A DNA stretch of 45,439 nt. It comes from a virus. This document shows, one piece after another, positions 24,605 through 32,143 of the stretch (the stretch's first letter is position 1; each line of letters begins with the position of its first letter). Both the position numbers and the translations under genes were made by a program. Location of the stretch: the IMG/VR virus record IMGVR_UViG_3300025326_000073, positions 1 through 45,439 of that record, one strand, 5' to 3'. A model generated the notes under the pieces. That model did not search any database, was not told where the DNA came from, and saw nothing but the letters and a program-made list of their open reading frames with translations.

Positions 24605-25567
24605 CTAAAACATCCTGTCAATGACTTCCACCAAGTAGGCTGAGTCGATGCGCTGAGGGTCTTTGTCTGCCACCTTTGCAAGCAATTCCGCAAAATATGC
24701 GCAATCCACGCCGGTTAGTTGATCTTCCAACACTCTAGGGTTGGTGAGGTCCAGGGCAGCGGCCTGCATTACCATCTTCAACACCTGCCCAGCGGATATC
24801 CACCAGTCGCGTTTGATGAATTTGCGGAGCCGGATCAAGGAACAGATGGGATACAGACTCCCAACGTAGCGAAGCTCTTTTGTTAGCAAGGCTTCGAGGG
24901 CTTGGGGTCGCAATACCAATTGGTCTTGGTCCCGGCGGTAATAGTTCATGCAATGCGCGAAGTCAAAGGTCGAATGAATTTCTTCCGGGTTGCCGGCGAA
25001 CCGCATCACTACTTGAATCTTGTCCGATAGAGTAATAGCGTTGGTGGAAATGAAAACAGGCCGATATTTGGTCTTGTCGGTTCGGGAATCTCTAACAGCC
25101 AACGCCATCGTTTCGGTTTCCTCGTATACCTCTTCGATCTGACCTGGGTCTTGTATCACATCATCAAGGTATTGACCCGCGCGCCCGGCCGGGCCTTGCT
25201 CAAAATATTGGTAGGGCTTAACGGTGCCCTGTTCACTTGCAATTCCGGCGGATTTAACCACGATTTTTGTGCAAATGACACCGCGAATATCCGGTATTGA
25301 CACGACTGAGATATTGCAAGGGATTCCGGCGCTCTGCTTTGGCTTGAACTGCGCGAGATAATAGCGGGCCACTACTAAGGTGGTTGTTTGCGATGTGAAA
25401 TATACATCATAGTCCCGCGCATCTTCGTTCAACAGCAGGGATGCAATGGAACCTCCCGTCACGATGGTATCCCGTAGTATCAATGCTGCCACCACGGGGT
25501 CTGTGACACTTGCAGCCCAATCATCGACTTTGCGGCGCAAATGTGCTTTGATGTTTCGAGAGTTCAT
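24605..25567 (-). CDS. Pol beta-superfamily nucleotidyltransferase-like protein, 320 aa
   Basis: TIVTGGSIASLLLNEDARDYDVYF contains the GGS...DxD signature (G38-S40, D52, D54) of the nucleotidyltransferase fold. The C-terminal half is helical (RLRKFIKRDWWISAGQVLKM), as in RNA-nucleotidyl- or polyA-polymerase-like proteins. Similar phage proteins are usually unassigned; tRNA repair or modification, or an inhibitory transferase, are options. The start ATG overlaps the stop of a decayed reading frame (25564-25656). Confidence 0.7.
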   Translation of the reverse strand: MNSRNIKAHLRRKVDDWAASVTDPVVAALILRDTIVTGGSIASLLLNEDARDYDVYFTSQTTTLVVARYYLAQFKPKQSAGIPCNISVVSIPDIRGVICTKIVVKSAGIASEQGTVKPYQYFEQGPAGRAGQYLDDVIQDPGQIEEVYEETETMALAVRDSRTDKTKYRPVFISTNAITLSDKIQVVMRFAGNPEEIHSTFDFAHCMNYYRRDQDQLVLRPQALEALLTKELRYVGSLYPICSLIRLRKFIKRDWWISAGQVLKMVMQAAALDLTNPRVLEDQLTGVDCAYFAELLAKVADKDPQRIDSAYLVEVIDRMF

Positions 25568-25656
25568 TTTGTTTCCTTTCTGACCCGCTCGCGCATGGCG
25601 AAGTAGTCTTGGTAGAGAATCTCGTAAGCAGCTGCCGTAACTACACGAGTGCTAGA
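25564..25656 (-). pseudogene. Truncated C-terminal fragment, paralogous to the 25928-26755 gene
   Basis: The open frame runs from a stop at 25657-25659 to TGA 25566-25564, without a suitable start. It reads VVTAAAYEILYQDYFAMRER, closely parallel to VVTAIDYNTLRRAYVDLRER at the end of the protein encoded at 25928-26755. It appears to be the remains of a second copy that lost its 5' part. Its stop still overlaps the next gene's start. The gap (25568-25695) holds nothing else. Confidence 0.5.
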
Positions 25657-25695
25657 TCAGTTCTGGCCCCACGCTTGCGCAGGTTCCGCCGGCAT

Positions 25696-25908
25696 CTACC
25701 ATACCATCCATTGGCGAAAACTTGGATGTTTTGCTGCCTCATCCCGGAAGTGCTGTGCCACATGCTCGACAATCAGTGGGTAAGCTTCTCGAATCGCAGC
25801 CTCAACGCCAAATGGACCAGTTAAGTATTCTCCATAGCGGTATGAACATGCTTTCTTTGCAATCTCCAGAATCTTTGCTTCAAGTTCAGGCGGCATTTTG
25901 GTGCTCAT
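25696..25908 (-). CDS. Hypothetical protein, 70 aa
   Basis: ATG 25908 has a strong ribosome-binding site (GGAAGGAG). The product is helical and charged, with KMPPELEAKILEIAKKACSY and YPLIVEHVAQHFRDEAAKH. No family recognised. Confidence 0.65.
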   Translation of the reverse strand: MSTKMPPELEAKILEIAKKACSYRYGEYLTGPFGVEAAIREAYPLIVEHVAQHFRDEAAKHPSFRQWMVW

Positions 25909-25927
25909 TTCCAACTCCTTCCGTTAA

Positions 25928-26755
25928 CTATTGGCAACTAGGCTGGCCGGGCTTGATATCGGCTAGCTCTTTGATGCGCTCGCGCAGATCGACATAGGCT
26001 CGACGGAGAGTGTTGTAGTCAATTGCCGTGACTACACAATGGCGGCGACAAAGAGGACTCTCTGATTGCTCAGCCTCCGGCAGCATTTGCGGCAGGTCGC
26101 GGAGACTGATGAGCTTGTTCTCGTTGCGGAGGCATTTCCACATATTCCTGCACCGAACCACTCCTCTTTCATCCGTATATTCTGCGAGCTTGGCCTGTGC
26201 CGCAGCGAGTTCGAGTTCCAGCATGCAGCCTTCCGCAATCTCGCTTCCTTTATGGCACGCGGCCATCATCCGCGGCGTCCTACCCCACACGGTATCCGCA
26301 GCGGGCGCAGGCTCAGGAAATGCCGCCGAGTGTGACATTCCTGCCTCATTACCTCGGACCTGCATCGCCGCGGATTCGGTTGTATGGCACATAATGGGTT
26401 CAAGGATAAAGTCGCGCAACCCGCTCACCGCTACGTTACCCGTCACTGTGAAGTCCGCAGCGGGCGCAAGAGCAACGGAGCCGGCTGCACCATTGGCGTG
26501 ATCCTGCGTCGCGGCGGATTCGAGAACGTCGGCGGCTTCTTCACGCTCGGCATTGACTTCTTCTTGTTCTTCGATGTTGCTTGGGAATCGAGGGATGCGT
26601 AACCGCCGCACCAGCTCGCTGCGGTCCGGCTGCTCAGGGGCGGCGGCGATCAAAGCTGAATACAGCCGATGGAATGCGGTTTCGTTCAGCCCGAATGAAT
26701 AGGCTATGTCATAAAAGCGTTCTGTCGGCTCTTCCGGCATCAGCTTGGTGGTCAT
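25928..26755 (-). CDS. Ala/Glu-rich modular phage protein (Ea22-like layout), 275 aa
   Basis: ATG 26755 overlaps the upstream stop (ATGA). The N-terminus (MTTKLMPEEPTERFYDIAYS) is compact, the centre is low-complexity Ala/Glu-rich, and the C-terminus carries a Cys/His motif (CRNMWKC) followed by VVTAIDYNTLRRAYVDLRER, a short helical tail shared with the decayed fragment at 25564-25656. The N-plus-tail mosaic recalls lambda-type Ea22 proteins. Function unknown. Confidence 0.6.
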   Translation of the reverse strand: MTTKLMPEEPTERFYDIAYSFGLNETAFHRLYSALIAAAPEQPDRSELVRRLRIPRFPSNIEEQEEVNAEREEAADVLESAATQDHANGAAGSVALAPAADFTVTGNVAVSGLRDFILEPIMCHTTESAAMQVRGNEAGMSHSAAFPEPAPAADTVWGRTPRMMAACHKGSEIAEGCMLELELAAAQAKLAEYTDERGVVRCRNMWKCLRNENKLISLRDLPQMLPEAEQSESPLCRRHCVVTAIDYNTLRRAYVDLRERIKELADIKPGQPSCQ

Positions 26756-27072
26756 GATCTTTCCCATCGCATAAACATATGCTTGAATCTTTCTTTGGCC
26801 GGGAATGTTGAACACCATGAATAGCCTTCAACTGTCGGCCGTTTGCACGTTTTGCACGTAAATCTACGCTCATCTTCGCACCACGAACAATCATCACGAC
26901 GGTAGGCCGAAGATGCTGGATTTGTCCGGGCGTTTCCTTCCAGCAAATACGAATGCTTGAAATGCGCAGGTTTGCCGCATTCATCGCAAGCGATTCGCCT
27001 TAGCGTCTCAGTTATTGTTCTGGTTTCGCCCTCTTCGGGAAGTTTGTCCAACGTGTCATTGAAGTCGCTCAT
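26752..27072 (-). CDS. Putative zinc-ribbon protein, 106 aa
   Basis: CDECGKPAHF, CSWCEDERRF, CKTCKRP and a final C provide at least seven Cys that could hold two zinc ions. The N-terminus is acidic (DFNDTLDKLPEEGETR). ATG 27072 has GAGG upstream. Probably a small nucleic-acid or protein adaptor; no family assigned. Confidence 0.68.
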   Translation of the reverse strand: MSDFNDTLDKLPEEGETRTITETLRRIACDECGKPAHFKHSYLLEGNARTNPASSAYRRDDCSWCEDERRFTCKTCKRPTVEGYSWCSTFPAKERFKHMFMRWERS

Positions 27073-27083
27073 CTTGGCCTCTA

Positions 27084-27392
27084 TTACACCACGTCCGAGC
27101 CATGAGCAAGCACGCTTTGCTGCGGCGTCGGGGTAGTGATATCCTTTCGAACCGCTTCGATCTTGGTAGCATCTCGCATCAAATCCCCTGCATCAAATCC
27201 AAGAGCCTCTATGATTACAGCAAACATTCCTGCATTCAACTCTATAGCTGCGCGGAATTCACTCTGATTAGCTCTTTCGACATACTTCAAAATGTGAGGA
27301 GTAACTGCTACCCACATTGCTAAGGTGGCATATGGCATTCCGTGCTTGGTTTGGAGGTCTTGCATCACATCATCAAACTTGGCTTTGCTCAT
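27084..27392 (-). CDS. Hypothetical protein, 102 aa
   Basis: ATG 27392 overlaps the stop of the Sak4-like ATPase gene (ATGA). The first half (KFDDVMQDLQTKHGMPYATL) is helical and the second contains LNAGMFAVIIEALGFDAGDL. The pairing with the ATPase suggests a partner protein, but no family is recognised. Confidence 0.65.
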   Translation of the reverse strand: MSKAKFDDVMQDLQTKHGMPYATLAMWVAVTPHILKYVERANQSEFRAAIELNAGMFAVIIEALGFDAGDLMRDATKIEAVRKDITTPTPQQSVLAHGSDVV

Positions 27393-28270
27393 TTCGAGGC
27401 TCCTGGGTTGGGGGGGTTTTGTTGAAGTATAGTAGGCTCCATTCGCCCTCCGGCTTTGAGCCACGATGCCACGATGGGTCGGTAGCTTGGAAGCATGCCA
27501 CTTTGCAGTGGCAAATTGCGGCATTTGGACACACGCCCTGGGGCAGCGGTGTCCCAGGTAAACTTGGTTCCTTGGCGGTCGGCAAACGGCATATCGTCAA
27601 ATAAACGTGGTAATTCAGGCGCAAGGGCTCGCCCGAGGGCATTGGCCGTGATCTTGCTCAATCCAACTTCATCCTGACCTCGTTCCGGGTGTGCAATCAA
27701 TACAAAGTGACAGTGAAATTGGCAAGTCAACAAAGTGACCAAGCTCAAAATCGCTTTTTGTCCAATCCCATAGTCGGGCTTGTCCAAAGCTGGCCGCCGC
27801 CCTACAAACATATCCACAGCCATCGTGTTTAAACTCGACAACCCGTCAAGCACCAAGCAACGATCAGTATTCCAGGTTCCAACATTGCCCCACGATTTCC
27901 CGGTGGAGTCTTTGAAGTCCCGCAGCAGTTCAAGCATCTGTCCGTATTGGTTATACTTGCGGCGGTCCCCGGTGGGCATATTGCACAACGCCTTTAAGTC
28001 TTTGGTGTTGATGTCGCGGGCTTGCGTTACTAGTGTATCAAGGTCGCTGCATGGTGGGATGTAGGCCCACGGAATTGCGGGTTCGTCTCGTGTGTCTTTG
28101 CAGACAAGACAGGACGGGGTATCGCATGGTGCCAAAGACCGCATTCCCGGTTCGAGTGCCAACAAGAACGGTTGAATTCCAGTGCCTAGGAGTGTGCGCG
28201 TAACGTGGGTTTTGCCGTTACCCGACTCTCCAACGAGAAATACTTTGAAACCGGGAATGGTAGAGGTCAT
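27389..28270 (-). CDS. Sak4-like RecA/AAA-type ATPase, 293 aa
   Basis: The P-loop is FLVGESGNGKTHVTRTLLG (G14-T21) and Walker B is RCLVLDGLSS (D142). A Cys cluster lies between (CDTPSCLVCKD), and CHFVLIAHPERG resembles the sensor strand of RecA-like proteins. Sak4-type ATPases act in phage single-strand annealing or recombination with an SSB. Nearby genes for an Fe-S PD-(D/E)XK nuclease and an SSB-like protein fit such a module. The ATG overlaps the upstream stop (ATGA, 28267-28270). Confidence 0.78.
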   Translation of the reverse strand: MTSTIPGFKVFLVGESGNGKTHVTRTLLGTGIQPFLLALEPGMRSLAPCDTPSCLVCKDTRDEPAIPWAYIPPCSDLDTLVTQARDINTKDLKALCNMPTGDRRKYNQYGQMLELLRDFKDSTGKSWGNVGTWNTDRCLVLDGLSSLNTMAVDMFVGRRPALDKPDYGIGQKAILSLVTLLTCQFHCHFVLIAHPERGQDEVGLSKITANALGRALAPELPRLFDDMPFADRQGTKFTWDTAAPGRVSKCRNLPLQSGMLPSYRPIVASWLKAGGRMEPTILQQNPPNPGASK

Positions 28271-28515
28271 TTTACATTGTCAAGGCAAAAAGCCAGATTG
28301 CCAATAGCGGTGGCATTTGCGTTGGCCAACTGACCGGCGGCGTTCAATACCTTGATGCAGGCTTCCTGACGCGTTGCTGAAAGCCGTTTAGCTTCTGCTG
28401 CCTGGCCTTCGGCGATACCAGAATGGTATCCTGTGCGGTAGCCTGTATCATAGCCAGCTTGCCGAGAGGCCGTAAGTAACTGACGGAGTTTGGATTGCGT
28501 TTTTGGGAGGCGCAT
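28267..28515 (-). CDS. Hypothetical Gly/Tyr-rich protein, 82 aa
   Basis: ATG 28515 is preferred because it follows AAGGAC. The segment RQAGYDTGYRTGYHSGIAEG is a Gly-Tyr spaced repeat, then an Ala-rich helix (AAGQLANANATAIGNLAF). Coupled to the Sak4-like ATPase. Function unknown. Confidence 0.6.
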   Translation of the reverse strand: MRLPKTQSKLRQLLTASRQAGYDTGYRTGYHSGIAEGQAAEAKRLSATRQEACIKVLNAAGQLANANATAIGNLAFCLDNVK

Positions 28516-28525
28516 GGTAGTGTCC

Positions 28526-28828
28526 TTAGAAGGGAATGTCATTTGGATTTGAGGGTTCCGACTTGAAGTCTAAAGCCAAGAGTTCTTGGGCTTGGTCGTC
28601 GAGTGTTTGGGCCTGCACAAACGCATCCGCCCGAATTTTGGTGGCTTGACTGCGTAGGGCAACACTCACGGTATTGCGCAGGGCGACATCCGTCGGTGAT
28701 TCAAATTCAACTTCGACTTTGCACAACAATGCATAGCCGTATTGGGTCATATCTGTTCCAAAGACATGAAAGCTGAATATCTCGTGGTAGCGGTTCCATT
28801 GAGCATGGATGTAAGCAGTTATTTTCAT
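28526..28828 (-). CDS. Hypothetical recombination-region protein, 100 aa
   Basis: Strands in the first half (ITAYIHAQWNRYHEIFSFHV, YALLCKVEVEFESP), helix-rich second half and an acidic tail. Lies between nuclease and ATPase genes. No family recognised. Confidence 0.62.
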   Translation of the reverse strand: MKITAYIHAQWNRYHEIFSFHVFGTDMTQYGYALLCKVEVEFESPTDVALRNTVSVALRSQATKIRADAFVQAQTLDDQAQELLALDFKSEPSNPNDIPF

Positions 28829-28880
28829 TGGTAGAAGTCCTTAATGTTGGTAATTTAAGTCATGCATGGAATGCATCTGC

Positions 28881-29867
28881 TCATACTTTTGCCAAGGGGT
28901 TCCACTTTTGCCTTACATAGTTGACAGGTATCCATGCATTCGGTTCCCGTGACATGCATAAATCTTTATACGGACATCCGCCGTATGCTGCACATGCGTT
29001 CTTGTGCAATGCCAGGTCCCATTGGTCGTTGAGATATGCATATATCATACGCTTCACATCGCGTATCATTTGCTGTTTCCAGCGCTCTACCATCCACGGG
29101 GGTCGATACGTCAACACTTGGGCATGACCGAATGATTCATCCCGGTTGTATTCACGGCTGAATCGTTCCTCATGTTTGGACTTGCCGCGTCCCACTGTTT
29201 TTGTGATGTCGCCGTCGGGGTCGGGTGCTTCGGTGTATTTGGGAGACAATACGGAAACCCCACGCAATAGCACAGGGCCGGGACCGTCGATGGGCATCTT
29301 TCCCTCCTCCTGGGCAGCCCATACATACCCGGTAAACTGTGAATCCAAGTCCCACTGCTTTGACCACAGAGGGCCAAGGCTCCCGGCAGTCTTGTCATCC
29401 TCAATCACATACAATCCGTTAAGGTCGCCAGGGGCATCACTGCGGCCGACATAGAAAATTTCGCCGCCGTCGTCTGGGTGAGTTACGCCTGGAATTGGCA
29501 CGCGAAAGCGCCACTCGATGTCCTTGGGGATAAGGCCGTCAGTATCCAGCGGCCAGGTGGCGAAGTAATACGGAATTAGTTCCCGCAAAGACGCCAGCGT
29601 CTTGTAGGATGCAGGGGGAGGTTCAAAATCCCCCCAATAGGTCACAGCAGCCTCAACACCGAGTTGAATAGCTTGCGCGGGGGCAATGCCTCGTTCAAAA
29701 TAGGCTCTGCGTGTCGCCTCGAACCCCGCCGCCGCCGCCCCGCCGAAATGTAGATGCACCGATGCGGCCTTGGGAGCCAAGTCTTCGATATAGGCGTAGT
29801 GTGCCTTGGTAGGACATACCACAAAAGCCTCTCGCATGGAATTGTCAATCTCTTTGGGAAAGGACAT
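28881..29867 (-). CDS. PD-(D/E)XK nuclease with Fe-S cysteines (Cas4/RecB-like), 328 aa
   Basis: The catalytic core is YVGRSDAPGDLNGLYVIEDD followed by K159 (D144, D157, K159). An early cysteine (C18 in VVCPT) and three late ones (C292, C298, C304 in CAAYGGCPYKDLC) match the arrangement that binds a 4Fe-4S cluster in Cas4 and AddB nucleases. It probably resects DNA ends for recombination with the downstream Sak4-like ATPase. ATG 29867 follows GGAAG. Confidence 0.82.
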   Translation of the reverse strand: MSFPKEIDNSMREAFVVCPTKAHYAYIEDLAPKAASVHLHFGGAAAAGFEATRRAYFERGIAPAQAIQLGVEAAVTYWGDFEPPPASYKTLASLRELIPYYFATWPLDTDGLIPKDIEWRFRVPIPGVTHPDDGGEIFYVGRSDAPGDLNGLYVIEDDKTAGSLGPLWSKQWDLDSQFTGYVWAAQEEGKMPIDGPGPVLLRGVSVLSPKYTEAPDPDGDITKTVGRGKSKHEERFSREYNRDESFGHAQVLTYRPPWMVERWKQQMIRDVKRMIYAYLNDQWDLALHKNACAAYGGCPYKDLCMSREPNAWIPVNYVRQKWNPLAKV

Positions 29868-29869
29868 TT

Positions 29870-30232
29870 CTACTTCCGATCAAGTTTGACAACGCCAAGA
29901 ACTTTAACTCGATAGGATGTGAATTGCCCTCGGCTAAGGCTACGACGTAGTTTGGTGCCGGCTGGAATGAGGACTTTCAAAATGTTAGCGTCGTGGAGCC
30001 TATTAACCGGACGTTTGCGATACAAGAAAATTCCGAGACTTCGTGCCGGTGCTATTGTAGTTCGGCCAATGCAGTATGTCAAAATAGTGCCCTTAGTTTT
30101 TTCCCCTAAGGGTTCCCGCTGGTGCAGTTTATATTCCGAGACAAATCCCTCATTGGAATGGCGTTTGCGCACCACCTTGTAGGCTATAACGGCTGTCTTG
30201 CGCGTGTAAACATGTTGGGATACCTGACACAT
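29870..30232 (-). CDS. Basic hypothetical protein, 120 aa
   Basis: The start has a very good ribosome-binding site (GGAGG). The protein is basic and beta-rich (KTAVIAYKVVRKRH, GTILTYCIGRTTIA, YRVKVLGVVKLDRK). It may bind nucleic acid; no family is recognised. Stops three bases before the next start. Confidence 0.65.
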   Translation of the reverse strand: MCQVSQHVYTRKTAVIAYKVVRKRHSNEGFVSEYKLHQREPLGEKTKGTILTYCIGRTTIAPARSLGIFLYRKRPVNRLHDANILKVLIPAGTKLRRSLSRGQFTSYRVKVLGVVKLDRK

Positions 30233-30233
30233 A

Positions 30234-30515
30234 TTACCTCCGTTTGAGTTTGAGAGTGTCCGCGTGACGCAATGTCAGCAACCATGGAGCCTTGATTGAG
30301 ATATACATCCGCGTGGCCGCGAATTTGGGATAGTCCTCTTTAAATTCGGAGGCTTCCAGGCTGGATCGAAAGCTGTAAAGGTCAAGGCGTTGATTTGAGG
30401 CGTCCCGGTGCGATTTGAAAGGGCCAAGGATAATCTCTGACTCCCCGCCTTCGATCTTGTCGGCGATTTCGATGTAGTCGCGGGGATAGCGATTCAAATT
30501 AGTGACTCGGGACAT
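30234..30515 (-). CDS. Basic hypothetical protein, 93 aa
   Basis: ATG 30515 follows AAGGA. The sequence (YIEIADKIEGGESEIILGPF, DLYSFRSSLEASEF, ISIKAPWLLTLRHADTLKLK) suggests an alpha/beta protein with a basic C-terminus. It may be distantly related to the preceding gene. Function unknown. Confidence 0.62.
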   Translation of the reverse strand: MSRVTNLNRYPRDYIEIADKIEGGESEIILGPFKSHRDASNQRLDLYSFRSSLEASEFKEDYPKFAATRMYISIKAPWLLTLRHADTLKLKRR

Positions 30516-30530
30516 TGGAGTTCCTTACGT

Positions 30531-30758
30531 TTAAACGATATGATTCCATATGGCGGTAGCTTTAACCACTTCATACTGGCTAATTAGCGGGACAGTATAC
30601 ACACGTCCTGTAGCAAGCTCGACCAAACACCCTTCATTGGTAAGGGTCGTAGGATCACATACAATACACAGATTATGTTCTTCGTTAATCACGGCTGAGC
30701 CAGGTATGATACTTCCGAGAAACTCTAGGTTTCGTGAAACACCCTCTTCAACTCTCAT
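30531..30758 (-). CDS. Hypothetical protein, 75 aa
   Basis: Beta-rich, with two Cys (LCIVCDPTTL) and GCLVELATGRVYTVP, a small barrel-like pattern. ATG 30758 overlaps the upstream stop (ATGA). The stop codon lies within a GTTTAAAC palindrome (30529-30536). Function unknown. Confidence 0.62.
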   Translation of the reverse strand: MRVEEGVSRNLEFLGSIIPGSAVINEEHNLCIVCDPTTLTNEGCLVELATGRVYTVPLISQYEVVKATAIWNHIV

Positions 30759-30925
30759 TTTTCACCTTTTGCTTTGCGAGCTACTTTGACCTTGGCTAAG
30801 GTACATTTCCAACTTCCCATTGTCATGTAGCGTGGTCGAATATCCGTAGGGCCGAGAAGAATAGCCTGAGGGTCTCTCATGCTTGCCGCCCCAAGCAACT
30901 GCATTGCGCGCCAGTTTACGGCCAT
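30755..30925 (-). CDS. Small basic hypothetical protein, 56 aa
   Basis: ATG 30925 overlaps the end of the upstream gene by ten bases. The C-terminus is strongly basic (KVKVARKAKGEK). No family recognised. Confidence 0.58.
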   Translation of the reverse strand: MAVNWRAMQLLGAASMRDPQAILLGPTDIRPRYMTMGSWKCTLAKVKVARKAKGEK

Positions 30926-31221
30926 GGCAGGAAGTCCCGACGGCCACGATGCAGTTCTGCGGTCATGAGCAGACACATAACGCGGAGGGCTGGATCATGG
31001 TTCATATTCGCCCCCAAGCGCCCCCAAATGCCCTGGTCGAAACCTGAACCTGCCCAAATAGCAGCATAGGTGTGCACTGCCGGGACGTGTTGGTAATACT
31101 TGTATTGCCATGCGCCTAGCATGGCCCCTGCTTGGACAACTGCCAGGCAGGAATAGGTTTCCGCGCCTGCGTCAACAAGCTCTGCCGCAAGTCGGTAAAT
31201 CTGGAATGGTGTCGCTTTCAT
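30916..31221 (-). CDS. Hypothetical protein, 101 aa
   Basis: ATG 31221 is preferred to the longer frame through the intergenic hairpins. The protein is helical (MKATPFQIYRLAAELVDAGA, AGAMLGAWQYKYYQHV) with many aromatic residues and a basic C-terminus. It is the first gene after the largest gap in the early block. Function unknown. Confidence 0.62.
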   Translation of the reverse strand: MKATPFQIYRLAAELVDAGAETYSCLAVVQAGAMLGAWQYKYYQHVPAVHTYAAIWAGSGFDQGIWGRLGANMNHDPALRVMCLLMTAELHRGRRDFLPWP

Positions 31222-31486
31222 AATTGTTCGGACTCTGTGGTTAGAGAATAGTTCCCAATTTCTCGAATTTCTTACGTTTCTTCTATTCCAGCCTCTGGAT
31301 GTCCCCCACTTAGCGTGGGAGGCATGCACCAAAATAGTGCAGGTGTCGAAATTTCGACAGGGGGGAGGGGTGTGTTTTTTGTCGATCTAAAATATATTTA
31401 TTAATAATCATACACTTACAAAATACCCTTCTCTCAAATTCTCGAAACATACATCCAGAGGTCAGAATAGGAGAAACCCAAGAAAT
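31222..31486 (-). promoter_or_regulatory. AT-rich intergenic control region with palindrome and hairpins
   Basis: This 265-bp stretch holds no gene. Read on the minus strand it has an AT-rich zone (31385-31440), a pyrimidine run, the 16-bp palindrome at 31344-31359, a hairpin (TGCAC 31325-31329 with GTGCA 31337-31341) and another (CCCAC 31305-31309 with GTGGG 31315-31319), then the start of the 30916-31221 gene. It looks like an internal promoter and operator with a structured leader. No exact promoter can be fixed. Confidence 0.55.
31344..31359. promoter_or_regulatory. Perfect 16-bp palindrome TGTCGAAATTTCGACA (putative operator)
   Basis: A fully symmetric 16-mer, intergenic in the early block. 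Close matches occur at 36411-36426 and in five copies at 36808-36908. This suggests a site for a dimeric regulator, plausibly the HTH protein encoded at 36469-37077. Confidence 0.65.
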
Positions 31487-31639
31487 TTAAGAAATTAGAA
31501 TAGCCTGCACCCAGTAAAGCCGTTCGACTGGCGGCACATACGCAGGAGGGACTGGGCGGAGCCACAACACCAATAGCATTGTAATGGTGGCCCCGATTCC
31601 AATCCCAGTTAATAGACCCCATACATAATCGGTGTTCAC
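31487..31639 (-). CDS. Small membrane protein with GTG start, 50 aa
   Basis: GTG 31639 overlaps the upstream stop (TAGTG). The product has one transmembrane helix (LLTGIGIGATITMLLVLWL) and a Pro-rich part (RPVPPAYVPPVERLYWV). This reading gives a convincing membrane protein, whereas the longer overlapping frame (31434-31670) has no features. Function unknown. Confidence 0.6.
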   Translation of the reverse strand: MNTDYVWGLLTGIGIGATITMLLVLWLRPVPPAYVPPVERLYWVQAILIS

Positions 31640-31932
31640 TATCGCAATTCCTTTCGACGAAACCGTTCAATAAACCGGCCGTCTACTGATACCGCATAGG
31701 CATGCCGAAGCAAGAAAAACGTGCGCCATGCCGTCGAGACCTCGGATATTGGCAACGCTGCCGTTCGGTTCCAGCCGTCGAGCACGTCAAACTCCAATTT
31801 CGGCAAGTGCGCCAGCAATCCAGGTAATGCCTCGACATCTTCAAGTTCCAGCGTAAACGGCACATGTCGATCTTGGTGCCACTTCAATACAACTTCTCTG
31901 TTTTCTTGCTTGACTGCTCGATTACTACGCAT
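31639..31932 (-). CDS. Hypothetical protein, 97 aa
   Basis: ATG 31932, overlapping the previous gene by eight bases. Basic N-terminus (MRSNRAVKQENREVVLKWHQ), then LELEDVEALPGLLAHLPKLE and ISEVSTAWRTFFLLRHAYAV. No family recognised. Confidence 0.62.
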   Translation of the reverse strand: MRSNRAVKQENREVVLKWHQDRHVPFTLELEDVEALPGLLAHLPKLEFDVLDGWNRTAALPISEVSTAWRTFFLLRHAYAVSVDGRFIERFRRKELR

Positions 31933-32143
31933 GATGTTGCTCCTTGAAAATTGCCGCTTCCAAAATGGAATTGGCGGATACCCCGTTAATGCGGTAGCGC
32001 CCATACAAGACAACCCGCAATGCGGATAGTTCGGCGCGATGTTCGGCCGGCGGAAATAGTCCAGCATCGTGCAATAGCTGTAAGATTTCAGTCCGGGTCA
32101 AACCCTGAATGGCCCTGCGTATCAACTCTGCTTCGGTTTTCAT
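31925..32143 (-). CDS. Hypothetical protein, 72 aa
   Basis: ATG 32143 overlaps the upstream stop (ATGA). Helical (MKTEAELIRRAIQGLTRTEI, then ILQLLHDAGLFPPAEHRAEL). The spacing of hydrophobic residues is compatible with a small HTH-like fold, but no clear motif is seen. Confidence 0.6.
   Translation of the reverse strand: MKTEAELIRRAIQGLTRTEILQLLHDAGLFPPAEHRAELSALRVVLYGRYRINGVSANSILEAAIFKEQHHA

Noticed and set aside
31222-31486. IS200/IS605 transposon or omega-RNA locus
   Set aside because: Hairpins look vaguely similar, but no TnpA or TnpB is encoded in the window and similarity could not be tested.
31434-31670. 78-codon minus-strand frame
   Set aside because: The overlapping GTG-started 50-codon frame encodes a credible membrane protein and is coupled to the upstream gene; this one is featureless.
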